Origin: an uncultured Lachnospiraceae bacterium
Lineage (GTDB): Bacteria; Bacillota; Clostridia; Lachnospirales; Lachnospiraceae
Length of the DNA: 40,699 nucleotides
Reading direction: 5' to 3'
NCBI GenBank assembly: GCA_900550475.1
Contig: URSA01000020.1
Location: 1 to 40,699, forward strand
The notes under the pieces are model-generated. The model did not search any database and had not been told where the DNA came from. It worked only from the letters and a program-made list of their open reading frames with translations. The position numbers and the translations under genes are program-made. Below are positions 14,895-24,443 of the stretch, piece after piece (position 1 is the first letter of the stretch; each line of letters starts with the position of its first letter).

Positions 14895-16280
14895 ATGCTG
14901 GAAGATTTTATTGCAGGGAAAAAGGCGCTTTTTGCAGACGGTGTGCATACGGAGCTGAGAGCGCAGGAAAACCGTCAGAGGAGAGTGACGCTGCTGGACG
15001 GCAATCTGGTTGCAAATGCCAGATCGGAAACCTCGGGCGTGTCCGCGAGAGTGTATAAAAACGGAGTGTACGGCTTTTCATCCATGGCGGAGTGTACCGG
15101 ACAGGCTGCAGAGGCAGTATTGAAGGCTGCCACGGACAATGCGGTGTTCATGGACAGCCATATCAACAAGGGAAAGGGCGCGCTGCCCATCGTTCTGCCC
15201 GCGGATATAGCAAAGGCAAAAGTGATCCGCGACGCGGAGCAGAAGCAGTACATAGATTTCCTGAAAGAGGCGGACGCCTACATTACCAAGAAATATCCGA
15301 ACTTAAAGAGCCGCTCCGTGGTTCTGACAGAGGATTCCATGGAGAAGATTCTTTACACCTCGGACGGCTGCTGCGGTCATACCACAGTGCCCAGAAGCTA
15401 TATTTATGTATTCCTGAACAGTGAAACGCCGGCGGGTGTTCCCGTTGAACTGTTCCAGTCCATCGGCGGAAGCGGAAACTTTGAGGACAATTTCAAGGAT
15501 CCTTCCCGGCTCTACGGGGAGATTGATACGCTTTACGAGAAGCTGATGCAGAAGAGAGAGGGCGTCTACGCGCAGGCCGGCTACAAGACGGTCGTGCTGG
15601 GCGGAATCCTGTCCGGTATGCTGGCGCATGAGGCTGTGGGACATACCGTTGAGGCGGATCTGGTACTGGGCGGCTCGGTGGCAGGCCCCAACCTGAACAG
15701 GCGCGTGGGCTCTGAGCTGGTAAATCTGGTGGATTACGCCCACACGGCGTTCGGCAAGGAAGCGCCGCTGCCGGTATATCTGGATGATGAGGGCGTTCCG
15801 GCGGAGGATGCGGTTCTGATCAAGGACGGTATCCTGACCGGCTATATGAACAACAGAGAGAGTGCACAGCACTTTGGCATGAAGCCCCAGGGCAACGCAA
15901 GAGCGTGGTCCTTCTCGGATGAGCCGCTGATCCGTATGAGAAATACGGCAGTGCTGCCCGGCAAGGACAAGCTGGAGGAGATCATCGCCTCAGTGGACGA
16001 CGGTTATTATCTCATTGATACCAACAACGGACAGGCGGACACGACAGGGGAGTTCATGTTCGGCGTATGCATGGGCTATGAGATCAAAAAGGGAAAAATT
16101 GCGAAGCCCATTCTGGACACTACGATCTCGGGCGTGGCATTTGATATGTTAAAGACCGTGGATATGGTTTCCGACGATATGGTATGGTCAAGCTCAGGAT
16201 TCTGCGGCAAAAAGCAGCCGATGCCCGTTGGAATGGGCGGCCCGGCACTTCGCTGCAAGGTTATGATAGGAGGGCGCTAA
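14895..16280 (+). CDS. tldD: TldD-type zinc metalloprotease subunit
   Basis: A 461-residue TldD/PmbA family protein, the catalytic half of a cytosolic TldD-TldE heterodimer that degrades unfolded peptides and matures some peptide natural products. The zinc-binding motif HEAVGH is at residues 245-250 (H245, E246, H250), in the usual context GMLAHEAVGHTVEAD. AAGGAGG precedes the ATG. Its partner gene starts 2 bases after its stop. Confidence 0.94.
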   Translation: MLEDFIAGKKALFADGVHTELRAQENRQRRVTLLDGNLVANARSETSGVSARVYKNGVYGFSSMAECTGQAAEAVLKAATDNAVFMDSHINKGKGALPIVLPADIAKAKVIRDAEQKQYIDFLKEADAYITKKYPNLKSRSVVLTEDSMEKILYTSDGCCGHTTVPRSYIYVFLNSETPAGVPVELFQSIGGSGNFEDNFKDPSRLYGEIDTLYEKLMQKREGVYAQAGYKTVVLGGILSGMLAHEAVGHTVEADLVLGGSVAGPNLNRRVGSELVNLVDYAHTAFGKEAPLPVYLDDEGVPAEDAVLIKDGILTGYMNNRESAQHFGMKPQGNARAWSFSDEPLIRMRNTAVLPGKDKLEEIIASVDDGYYLIDTNNGQADTTGEFMFGVCMGYEIKKGKIAKPILDTTISGVAFDMLKTVDMVSDDMVWSSSGFCGKKQPMPVGMGGPALRCKVMIGGR

Positions 16281-16282
16281 GC

Positions 16283-17581
16283 ATGGAAGAGATCAGAGCA
16301 GTTGCAAAAAAGGTAGGCGCGGCGCTGCAGCAGGCAGGCGCTGATAAAGCACAGTACACGGTGACGCAGAAGGAGACCCATGAGTTCAATGTGGACGGGG
16401 GCGAGTTTTCCCTTTTCCGTACACTGTTTGATAATGGTCTGAGCATCACGGCATACAAAAACCGGAAGAAGGGTTCCGTTTCCATCAACAGCTTTGCGGA
16501 CGGAGACATCGACAATGCGGTGGAAAACTGCATGAAGGCGGCAGAGTCCGCAATCGCGGATGAGGCGTATGACATTGCGCCGAAGCAGGAGAACGAAACA
16601 TTCAGGGAAGGCGCGTATGAGCCGGAGGTGGATCGCCTGTTCTCCCGCACCAGAGAATTGATGGACACCATAAGGGAGAAGCATCCCAGGATTATCATGG
16701 AGCAGATGATCGTGTCGCACACAAAGAGACACTCCATCTACGCCAATACCAACGGCACGGAGTACGAGGTGCTCGGCGGCGAGTACAGCATCTCTCTGAT
16801 GTTTTCTGCCCATGAGGGAGAACAGACGACCTCCTTCTTCGGCACGGGCGTGCAGACGGACAGTCTGGACAAGCCGTTTATCGAGGTGGGTTCCATCGAG
16901 AAGGATCTGAGCGATGTGGAGGCACAGCTTCATATCATACCGTTTGAGGGTAAGTTTGAAGGCGTTGCCATCCTGACGCCGGGCAGTCTCGGCTCCTTCC
17001 TTTACAGCATCATCTCCAATTTTGCAGCGGACGGCGCTATTTTGCAGAAAACCAGCATCTGGCTGGACAAACTGAATACAAAGGTTGCGGACGAGCGGCT
17101 GACGATCTCCGTAAATCCCTCGGATCCCCGGATCTGCTGTGGAGAGCGTTATACGGCGGACGGCTTCCGCTCCGAGGATTTTGACCTGATCAAGGACGGC
17201 GTCCTCAAGTCATTCCTGCTTTCCTTGTATGTGGCGAACAAGACAGGCTTCGAGCGTGCAAAGAATACCTCCTTCAGTGTTGTGATGGAGGGCGGGGACA
17301 CGCCGTATGCGGATATGATCAAGAATGTCAAGAGAGGTATCATTGTAGGACGTTTTTCCGGCGGTCAGCCGGGCAGCAACGGTGAGTTCTCCGGCGTTGC
17401 AAAGAACAGCTTTTTGGTTGAGGACGGAGAGATCAAGGGTGCTGTGACGGAGACAATGATCAACGGAAATCTGGCAGATATGCTGAAAAATATTGTTTCC
17501 ATTTCCAAAGAGACAGTGGAGGACGGTACTTCCGTACTGCCGTACATAGCGGTGGACGGAATCGTGATTGCCGGAAAATAG
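16283..17581 (+). CDS. tldE: TldE/PmbA-type partner subunit
   Basis: A 432-residue TldE/PmbA protein without the HExxxH motif, as expected for the non-catalytic partner. The C-terminal PGSLGSFLYSIISNF and GGQPGSNGEFSGVAKNSFL blocks are family hallmarks. The frame is open further upstream (to 16184), but ATG 16283 has GATAGGAGGG 8 bases upstream and gives the normal family length. Cotranscribed with tldD. Confidence 0.93.
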   Translation: MEEIRAVAKKVGAALQQAGADKAQYTVTQKETHEFNVDGGEFSLFRTLFDNGLSITAYKNRKKGSVSINSFADGDIDNAVENCMKAAESAIADEAYDIAPKQENETFREGAYEPEVDRLFSRTRELMDTIREKHPRIIMEQMIVSHTKRHSIYANTNGTEYEVLGGEYSISLMFSAHEGEQTTSFFGTGVQTDSLDKPFIEVGSIEKDLSDVEAQLHIIPFEGKFEGVAILTPGSLGSFLYSIISNFAADGAILQKTSIWLDKLNTKVADERLTISVNPSDPRICCGERYTADGFRSEDFDLIKDGVLKSFLLSLYVANKTGFERAKNTSFSVVMEGGDTPYADMIKNVKRGIIVGRFSGGQPGSNGEFSGVAKNSFLVEDGEIKGAVTETMINGNLADMLKNIVSISKETVEDGTSVLPYIAVDGIVIAGK

Positions 17582-17604
17582 CGATAGCGCGGTAGGGTGA
17601 TGAT

Positions 17605-19515
17605 ATGGTCAGAAAGTATTCCGACGGTAAAGACTATAAAGTAATTGCATTTGTGCTGGCTTGCTTTTCCAATGACGAGCAGCTCCGCATTATGAAAAAG
17701 ATGGCGGCGGAGTGTGCGAAGCATCATTGTAAAGTGGTTTTCTATTCCACGCTGACGGATTTCTATTTCAACGATCTGAATGACGCGGGGGAAAAGAAAA
17801 TCTTTGAGGCGGTTGAGGTGGAGCGCTACGATATCATTGTGCTGATGTCAGAATCCTTCAAGCAGGACGCCGAACAGACCGCGATGGTAAAGAGGGCACA
17901 GAAGGCGGGAGTTCCGGTCATTACGGTGGACAAGCCCATGAAGGGCTCCGTGAATCTGGCATTTGATTACGGAGATTCCTTCCGGGATGTGGTGCGCCAT
18001 ATGCTGGGCTTCCACGGCTACCGCACGGTCAATTTTATGGGCGGAATGCCGGGCAACAGCTTTTCCGAGGAGAGACTTACCGTATTTAAGGAAGTGCTGG
18101 CGGAGAACGGGATCCCTTATGATCCCAAGCGGGTCTACTACGGATATTTCTGGTCGGATCCCACCAAGATTGCCATGGATAAGATGCTTGCGGACGGACT
18201 GGACGGCGTGGAAGCGGTGGTATGTGCCAACGATTCCATGGCGATCTGTGTGAGCAACCGGCTCCAGCAGGAGGGCTACCGCGTCCCGGAGGACATTGCG
18301 GTGAGCGGTTATGACGGCATTGACATGGAAAAATACTGCCGTCCCCGCCTGACCACGGGAGTGAGCAACATAGACGAGATGATCCGCGTGATATTTGAGA
18401 TCATGGAGACCTACAAACCGGAGGACTATGTGGAGAAGCGGATCCCAATCTACAATAAGCTCCAGATCGGGGCTTCCTGCGGCTGCGCAGGCTGTGAGAC
18501 CATGCATGTGGCATCGGAAATGATTGAACTGAAATCGCAGCTTCATCAGGAGATCAAATTCCAGACGGATATGAGCCAGATGGTGGCAAACTACGGAAAC
18601 TCGGACAACATTACGGAATTACTGTACGGCGTTTCCGAGTATATGGCTGCGCTCCGCTACAAGGATTTCTGGTTTTGCGCCAATGAGGGCGTATTGGATG
18701 AATCCGACGGTGATGCCCGCCAGAGCAGTAAAAAGAAGAAAAATTACAGTGATGAGCTTCAGGTGCTCCATTACCACAACGGAAAAGAAGGGCCTGAGAT
18801 CGATTATAGGGAATGGATCCGGTTTGGGGAACTGATTCCCCACAGGGATGTGCAGCTTTCCGTAAACGATTACCTGCTTGTTTTGCCCATGCATATGAAG
18901 GGCGACACGGCGGGCTATGCGGTGGTTGCCTTTGATATGGGGAACTTCTGGTATACGGCGTATGCGTCCTTTATCACCAGCCTCCGTTATCTGCTGGAGA
19001 TGCAGAGCGCCCAGAGAAGGCTGATGCAGGTCTATATGAGGGATTCCCTGACGGGGCTTTACAACCGGAACGGATTCTACCAGAAGATCCAGACAATCAT
19101 GGGTGTGTCGCCGGAGATGGATATGTCCATTATCTCTCTGGATATGGACGGGCTGAAATCCATTAACGATACCTACGGCCACGCGGAGGGCGACGAGGCG
19201 CTCAAGGCGCTGGGCAGGATGATCAGGCAGAGCATCAAGCATGAGATCGCAGCCCGCATCGGCGGTGATGAGTTCCTGATCGCATTTGTGGGAAATGACA
19301 CTGAGGAGCGCGCCGCGCAGATCGTGAATGATATCAAGGCGGGCATCCGGGCGTACAACGGCGAGAGCACAAAGCCCTATGAGCTGCATGCCAGTATCGG
19401 CGCCTACACAAATCGTCTGAGAAACCATACGCTGGATCATTTCCTGAAACAGGCGGACGATCTTATGTATGCCCGCAAATATATACACAAAAAAGAAAAA
19501 GGCGATATTTCATAA
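17605..19515 (+). CDS. Cytosolic LacI-like ligand-binding domain fused to a GGDEF diguanylate cyclase
   Basis: A 636-residue protein without signal peptide or membrane segment. Residues about 12-290 form a periplasmic-binding/LacI-type sensor domain (KAGVPVITVDKP, VVCANDSMAICVSNRLQQEGYRVPEDIAVSGYDG) but no helix-turn-helix precedes it. A Cys-rich SCGCAGC follows near residue 295, then a linker of about 170 residues, and a C-terminal GGDEF domain (about 475-632) with intact RIGGDEF (551-557) and DSLTGLYNRNG. No RxxD inhibitory site is visible before GGDEF. It is predicted to make cyclic di-GMP in response to an intracellular small molecule, probably a sugar (inference). It begins 24 bases after tldE with a weak binding site. 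Confidence 0.88.
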   Translation: MVRKYSDGKDYKVIAFVLACFSNDEQLRIMKKMAAECAKHHCKVVFYSTLTDFYFNDLNDAGEKKIFEAVEVERYDIIVLMSESFKQDAEQTAMVKRAQKAGVPVITVDKPMKGSVNLAFDYGDSFRDVVRHMLGFHGYRTVNFMGGMPGNSFSEERLTVFKEVLAENGIPYDPKRVYYGYFWSDPTKIAMDKMLADGLDGVEAVVCANDSMAICVSNRLQQEGYRVPEDIAVSGYDGIDMEKYCRPRLTTGVSNIDEMIRVIFEIMETYKPEDYVEKRIPIYNKLQIGASCGCAGCETMHVASEMIELKSQLHQEIKFQTDMSQMVANYGNSDNITELLYGVSEYMAALRYKDFWFCANEGVLDESDGDARQSSKKKKNYSDELQVLHYHNGKEGPEIDYREWIRFGELIPHRDVQLSVNDYLLVLPMHMKGDTAGYAVVAFDMGNFWYTAYASFITSLRYLLEMQSAQRRLMQVYMRDSLTGLYNRNGFYQKIQTIMGVSPEMDMSIISLDMDGLKSINDTYGHAEGDEALKALGRMIRQSIKHEIAARIGGDEFLIAFVGNDTEERAAQIVNDIKAGIRAYNGESTKPYELHASIGAYTNRLRNHTLDHFLKQADDLMYARKYIHKKEKGDIS

Positions 19516-19558
19516 GAAAACCTCATATACATAAACAAACAGACAGCGGAGAGCAGGT

Positions 19559-20164
19559 ATGCTGAATTATATCTGGGCGTTTATGATTCTGATCGGCGTG
19601 ATCCACGCTGCGTTCACCGGGAATATGGCTGCGGTGACGGATGCGGCGCTGAAATCCGCCGGCGAGGCGGTCTCCCTCTGCATTACCATGGCGGGGGTGA
19701 TGGCGCTGTGGATGGGACTTATGAAGATAGCGGAAAGCGCAGGGTTGATTACCGGACTGACCTCCGGCATTCAGCCCTTTTTGTCATTCATGTTTCCCCA
19801 TCTGCCGAGGGAGCATGAGGCAAGACAGTACATTGCCACTAATTTCATCGCCAATATCCTCGGGCTCGGCTGGGCGTGTACCCCGGCGGGGCTGAAAGCC
19901 ATGGAGGCGTTGGCAAAGCTGGAGCGGGAGAGGGGAAATACTGAGTATCTGCAGGAGCGGGGGGTGCGCACCGCAAGCAGGGAAATGTGTACCTTTCTGA
20001 TCCTGAATACCTCATCCCTGCAGCTGATACCGGTGAACATGATCGTGTACCGCACGCAGTACGGCAGCAGCAATCCGGCTGCGGTGATTGCACCTGCGAT
20101 TGTGGCTACACTGATCAGCACGGCGGCAGCAGTTGTGTACTGTAAGTGCAAGGACAGAAGGTAG
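19559..20164 (+). CDS. spmA: Spore maturation protein A
   Basis: A 201-residue membrane protein of the nucleoside-recognition (Gate) domain family. SpmA and SpmB act together in dehydration of the spore core. The segments LNYIWAFMILIGVIHAAFTGN at the N-terminus and NFIANILGLGWACTPAGLKAME near residue 95 are SpmA signatures. GGAG lies 8 bases before the ATG. spmB follows 13 bases downstream. Confidence 0.94.
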   Translation: MLNYIWAFMILIGVIHAAFTGNMAAVTDAALKSAGEAVSLCITMAGVMALWMGLMKIAESAGLITGLTSGIQPFLSFMFPHLPREHEARQYIATNFIANILGLGWACTPAGLKAMEALAKLERERGNTEYLQERGVRTASREMCTFLILNTSSLQLIPVNMIVYRTQYGSSNPAAVIAPAIVATLISTAAAVVYCKCKDRR

Positions 20165-20177
20165 GGGAGCGCGGCGC

Positions 20178-20708
20178 ATGGCAGGTTTGTTTTCCAATTT
20201 TTCCAACATTGTGATTCCGGTGATCATTTTCTATATTGTGGCATACGGTCTGGTGAACAAAAGAAAGGTGTATGAGGAGTTTATAGACGGCGCGGCAGAC
20301 GGGCTCAAGACGGTGGTCAAGATTCTGCCTACGCTGGTAGGGCTCATGGTGGGAGTCGGCGTGCTGCGCGCCTCCGGGTTCATGGGCTTTCTCGGCGGGC
20401 TTTTGGGAAAACTGACGGAGCGGGTGGGAATCCCGGCAGATATTGTGCCGCTGGTGCTGGTCAAGATGTTCTCCTCCTCGGCAGCCACGGGACTGGTGCT
20501 GGACATCTTCAAGACCCACGGAACCGATTCCTATGTCGGGATGCTTACCTCCATCCTGATGAGCTGTACGGAGACCATTTTCTATACCATGTCGGTCTAT
20601 TTTCTGGCGGCAAAGGTCACGAAAACAAAATACACACTTGCGGGGGCAATCCTCTCCATGCTGGTCGGATTGGCTGCAAGTGTGGTATTGGCGGGGGTTC
20701 TGGTGTGA
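20178..20708 (+). CDS. spmB: Spore maturation protein B
   Basis: A 176-residue Gate-domain membrane protein, partner of SpmA. PVIIFYIVAYGLVNKRKVYEEF at the N-terminus and the FSSSAATGLVLDIFKTHGTDS block (residues about 98-118) identify it. ATG 20178 has GGGGAG 9 bases upstream; an upstream in-frame start inside spmA (20133) has none. It ends 12 bases from the convergent AEC gene, with no clear terminator between them. Confidence 0.94.
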   Translation: MAGLFSNFSNIVIPVIIFYIVAYGLVNKRKVYEEFIDGAADGLKTVVKILPTLVGLMVGVGVLRASGFMGFLGGLLGKLTERVGIPADIVPLVLVKMFSSSAATGLVLDIFKTHGTDSYVGMLTSILMSCTETIFYTMSVYFLAAKVTKTKYTLAGAILSMLVGLAASVVLAGVLV

Positions 20709-20720
20709 TTGCTCCGGCTG

Positions 20721-21668
20721 TCAGATCAGACCGAAGGATCTTAATACAAAAAGCCAGAGGGTAATGGTGACGGAGCTCAAAAAGGTGGTGGCAACCACGA
20801 CGCTGGAGGTCAGGGTTCCCTCATGCCCCATATTTTTTGCCATGATATAGCAGCTCACCGTGGTGGGCGCCCCCAGCATGATCAGGATGGCGACCATTTT
20901 TTCCGTGCGAAAGCCCAGCATATACGCCAGGGGCAAAAACAGAAGGGGCTGAATCAGAAGCTTGATTGCGGAGCTTACCAGAGTGGGCGCAATCTGCTTC
21001 AATGCTTTTCGTCCCTCAAATCCCGCACCCAGCCCGATCAGGGCGAGAGGTGTCGCAAGGGAGGACACGCTGTTGACCGCCTTTGCCGGAATGGTGGGAA
21101 GCGTAAGTCCCGACACGGAAAAGAGCATGCCGATCAGGATTCCCCAGATAATGGGATTGGTTGCAATTCCCTTTAAGGAGGCGAGGAAGGACTTTTTGTT
21201 CAGCTTACCGCCGTTCGGCCCCGTAAAGGAGAGGATGAGAACGGCGGCAATATTATACAGGGGAACCGTGCCGATGATCATCAGGGGAGCCATGCCGGCG
21301 TCCCCGTAGATGTTCTGGATGAAAGCGATGCCCAACACAGCGGCGCTTCCCCGGTAGGAAGCCTGAATAAACTCGCCCATATCCGCTTTTTTCTTGTAGA
21401 ACAGAGCTGCCAGCGTCCAGATTATGACGATACAGCCCAGCGTCACAAAAAAGCAGTACATTACATAGGAGGTGTCCCACACGGAATAGAAATCCGATTC
21501 CGCGATGTCCCGGAATAAAAGGACGGGCAATGTAATTTTGTAGTTGAAGGAGTTCAGGGTCTTTACGAAAGGCTCGTCCACTACCTTCAGTTGTTTTAAC
21601 AGGTAGCCCAGCACCATCAGCAGGAAGATCGGCACGGTGGCGTTCAGGCTGAATATCAGATTTTCCAT
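20721..21668 (-). CDS. AEC family transporter
   Basis: A 315-residue membrane protein of the auxin efflux carrier (AEC) family, with about ten hydrophobic segments. PIFLLMVLGYLLKQLKVVDE at the N-terminus and LGAPTTVSCYIMAKNMGHE near the C-terminus are typical. Bacterial members move organic acids such as malate or unknown solutes; the substrate cannot be read here. It lies 36 bases downstream of the large zinc-ribbon gene on the same strand and could be read from that transcript; its own ribosome binding site (AAAAAAGG) is weak and distant. Confidence 0.9.
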   Translation of the reverse strand: MENLIFSLNATVPIFLLMVLGYLLKQLKVVDEPFVKTLNSFNYKITLPVLLFRDIAESDFYSVWDTSYVMYCFFVTLGCIVIIWTLAALFYKKKADMGEFIQASYRGSAAVLGIAFIQNIYGDAGMAPLMIIGTVPLYNIAAVLILSFTGPNGGKLNKKSFLASLKGIATNPIIWGILIGMLFSVSGLTLPTIPAKAVNSVSSLATPLALIGLGAGFEGRKALKQIAPTLVSSAIKLLIQPLLFLPLAYMLGFRTEKMVAILIMLGAPTTVSCYIMAKNMGHEGTLTSSVVVATTFLSSVTITLWLFVLRSFGLI

Positions 21669-21704
21669 TTGAATATAGGCCTTTTTTCATTTTCCGGGAG
21701 AGCA

Positions 21705-24344
21705 TCAGTTGTGTGCGTACTCAATTGAGGTGATCACATATCCCAGATCGTTATTTACCTTATGCAGACTGAGCGTTACGGTTCCTGTGACGCCCTCGTA
21801 ATCCTGCTCAATGTTGAAGGTGACGGTACAAAACTGGCGGTAGTAGTCGTCATCCTTTGTGCTTTGGAACACTGCAATTTCGCTCTGACCGATTGCAGCC
21901 ATGTATGCCACAAGCTGCCCGTCGGTATAGTAACAGCCGGACCCGAAATTGACATCGGAATCCAGAACCGTCAGATCGTAGGTGCCACCAAACAGGTTAT
22001 GAAGGAGATTTTCCACCTCCGTGCCATCCGTCTGATAGAAGCTGTAATACGGATAGGAGGCATTTGAGAAGGACTCTCCGCTGCCGTAGTAAATGTTCCA
22101 CAAGACAGCTTCCAGAGCACGGGGATCTGAAAGCAGCGAATCGGGGAAATAGTACCCCTCTGTCCTGTCGGAACGGAAATCATCCGTGGTGAACAGGGCG
22201 CTGTATAATCCGTATGCAACGTTTTCCAGAAAATGGGTTGTTTCTTCTGTCAGTGCAAAATCTTCCGTATTCACAAACTCCTGATAGTACTGCGGGTCAA
22301 GCTCCTGAATTTGCGGCTCCGTGCTGTCATTTATGATCCTGTCCTCAATGCCAAGAGAGCGCACCCGCTCTGCCAGAATGGCATCTATCTCGTCCTGCGT
22401 GTAGATCTGATAGCCGTGGGAGCCATAGAAGGCGCTGACCTCTTCATAGCTTGCCCGGTCTACGTTCAGATCGTCCGAATAGACAAGGTAATAGATGCCA
22501 TTGATTTCGTAGAAGCAGATGCCCGCATCCGGCATATCGGAGAAGGAGGTGGGGTCAAATCCGTCTTCATAGAAAGGGCCGGTATACGCTGAAAGCACAT
22601 ATTCTTCCGTCGCTGAGAAGATGGGCAGTACTTCTCCGTTGGCATTCAGGACGGTCTGGTCGAAATAATATGTGGCAGCGCCGCCGTCCCCGCCCGCATC
22701 CAACACACCGTAATAGGAGATGTTATATCCGTATCTTGCCCAGGAATAAATGTCATAGCACATTTTCAAGCCCGTGCCGTCATACCGCAATACACAGGCA
22801 TATGTGCTGTCGTCCCCGGGGTTGTAGATATCCATTCCCACGAAGGTCACCAGCAATTCCTGTACGCCGTCCCCTCCCAGATCCAGATATGCGTATTCGA
22901 TTCTATCCACATATCCGTCCCAGTTATCATCCGTGGGAGATAACTCAGGAAGCAGTCCGGTCAGGGTCTTTCCGTCAACGGTGGTGTATTCTCCCCTTAA
23001 GAAAGCCTCATAGACACTCATAGCTTCCGCATTGCTGGCAACAGTGGGAGCGTTCTTATCCTGTGTCAACTGGGGAAAGTCTGTTGTGTCGTGGATATAG
23101 TTGTTTAAATCAGTAGCTGCTCCTTCGTACAGATAGACGGGGTTCCACAGGGCAGCGTCCTCTGCCGTATCGGCTTCCTTGTAATAAATCAGTCCGTCGG
23201 GAACATAGATGCTGACGGAGACTGTGCCGGCTTCCATGGAACTGCCGGTGCCGTTTGCAAGGCTGTCATTGTCCCTTACAAATATGGTATAGATGCCGTC
23301 AAGATAATCTTTCAGGTGGATCAGCTCGTAACCCTGCTCCCCGGTATTGTCGCCGTACAGGAAGTTGCCGGCAGCGTCCACGGGGCTTGTGATGCTGATG
23401 TACTGGTTGGTCTGGGCATTGAATACGCACAGATCCAGATCCAGATCGGAAGCCCATTGAAGCAGAATGTAGGCCTCGTTACCGGAAAGAAGGGGAATCA
23501 TGTGGGTGGACACGGTTACCGCCTCGTTTTCGATATCCAGATCCCGACATCCGTTATAGTAGCCGTCCTTCTTCCAGACAAGGGTATACTCTCCGGGGTC
23601 AAGCTCCACGCTCGTCCTGCCGTCTCCATCGGTGGTCAGGGTTTCCAGAGGCTCACCGTCGGTGTTACTGTGACCGCCCATCACCAGTATGGTAACACCC
23701 TCCAGGGATTCCTCCGTGGTAATGCTGCGGAAGTCAAACGACACTTCGCCTTTCTTCGATCTGGAAACTTCCGTCTCCTCCACCGTTCCGTCCGTAGTGG
23801 TATCTTTTCCGTTTCTCCCGAGGAAGAAGACCAGAACAAAGACGATAGCCGCGATCAGCAGCACCGCCGCAATCCCGATAAAGACCCATTTCATGCCGCC
23901 CTTTTTCTTTTCGGCGGGTGCCGTTGGAGCCGGAGCGGCTGTTGTCTGCGTGTCAATCTGTGCCGCCGGGGCAGCCTGCGCCACCTGAGGCATCGGAGCG
24001 TCCGGCATAGCTGCGGCTTCTGTCATCGGGGCAGTCGGAGCGGCTGTTGCCTGAGTTGCCCCTTGCACCGTCGGAGCGACCGGACTTGCCGGCTGCGCCG
24101 TTTGCAATATCTGTGTTGCCTGCCCTGCCGTTGTGGCTGTCGGGGCGTCCGGCATTGTTGCGGCTCCTGTCACCGGGGCTGTTGTTTCAGCCGAAACTGC
24201 TGTCTCCGTCACCGGAACTGCTGTCTCTGCCGAAGCCGCTGTCGCCTGTGTGTCCTGAGCAGGCTGGGTTATTACACTTGCGCCGCACTTCGGGCAGAAT
24301 TTCATATGGTCGGATAGTTGGTTTCCGCACTTTCTACAAAACAT
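21705..24344 (-). CDS. Large zinc-ribbon, single-pass membrane protein with extracellular domains
   Basis: An 879-residue protein. An N-terminal zinc ribbon (C3, C6, C17, C20) is followed by a long Ala/Thr/Pro-rich low-complexity linker (about 21-145), one membrane segment (about 153-176), and about 700 extracellular residues. The first outer domain (about 200-290) reads like a carboxypeptidase-regulatory/PEGA-like beta fold (LDPGEYTLVWKKDGYYNG), the next (about 290-410) like a YfaP-type domain (ASDLDLDLCVFN, YTIFVRDND). The rest is acidic, Tyr-rich and unrecognised, and contains FG-GAP-like patches (DLGGDGVQELLVTFVG). Zinc-ribbon proteins of this layout are frequent in Lachnospiraceae; function is unknown. 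Start: AGGAGG 7 bases upstream. Confidence 0.85.
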   Translation of the reverse strand: MFCRKCGNQLSDHMKFCPKCGASVITQPAQDTQATAASAETAVPVTETAVSAETTAPVTGAATMPDAPTATTAGQATQILQTAQPASPVAPTVQGATQATAAPTAPMTEAAAMPDAPMPQVAQAAPAAQIDTQTTAAPAPTAPAEKKKGGMKWVFIGIAAVLLIAAIVFVLVFFLGRNGKDTTTDGTVEETEVSRSKKGEVSFDFRSITTEESLEGVTILVMGGHSNTDGEPLETLTTDGDGRTSVELDPGEYTLVWKKDGYYNGCRDLDIENEAVTVSTHMIPLLSGNEAYILLQWASDLDLDLCVFNAQTNQYISITSPVDAAGNFLYGDNTGEQGYELIHLKDYLDGIYTIFVRDNDSLANGTGSSMEAGTVSVSIYVPDGLIYYKEADTAEDAALWNPVYLYEGAATDLNNYIHDTTDFPQLTQDKNAPTVASNAEAMSVYEAFLRGEYTTVDGKTLTGLLPELSPTDDNWDGYVDRIEYAYLDLGGDGVQELLVTFVGMDIYNPGDDSTYACVLRYDGTGLKMCYDIYSWARYGYNISYYGVLDAGGDGGAATYYFDQTVLNANGEVLPIFSATEEYVLSAYTGPFYEDGFDPTSFSDMPDAGICFYEINGIYYLVYSDDLNVDRASYEEVSAFYGSHGYQIYTQDEIDAILAERVRSLGIEDRIINDSTEPQIQELDPQYYQEFVNTEDFALTEETTHFLENVAYGLYSALFTTDDFRSDRTEGYYFPDSLLSDPRALEAVLWNIYYGSGESFSNASYPYYSFYQTDGTEVENLLHNLFGGTYDLTVLDSDVNFGSGCYYTDGQLVAYMAAIGQSEIAVFQSTKDDDYYRQFCTVTFNIEQDYEGVTGTVTLSLHKVNNDLGYVITSIEYAHN

Positions 24345-24380
24345 AAGTACCTCCTCATAATTGCATTACTCAATGATTAT

Positions 24381-24409
24381 ATTGTAGACATTTATGTTTG
24401 ATATTGCAA
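24381..24409 (-). promoter_or_regulatory. Promoter of the zinc-ribbon gene
   Basis: On the minus strand TTGCAA (24409-24404), a 17-base spacer and TACAAT (24386-24381). A shifted TATAAT at 24381-24376 overlaps the -10. Start of transcription would fall about 25 bases before the ribosome binding site. Confidence 0.65.
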
Positions 24410-24443
24410 TAGGAATTGTCTCTTGGCGGATTTTTTCTTTATG

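Noticed and set aside
20709..20720. Bidirectional terminator between spmB and the AEC gene
   Set aside because: The 12-base gap contains no hairpin or T-run, so termination must occur inside a coding region or by another mechanism.
23316..24317. A 333-residue plus-strand frame opposite the zinc-ribbon gene
   Set aside because: Cys/Arg-rich shadow generated by the Ala/Thr/Pro repeats of the opposite strand; no ribosome binding site.
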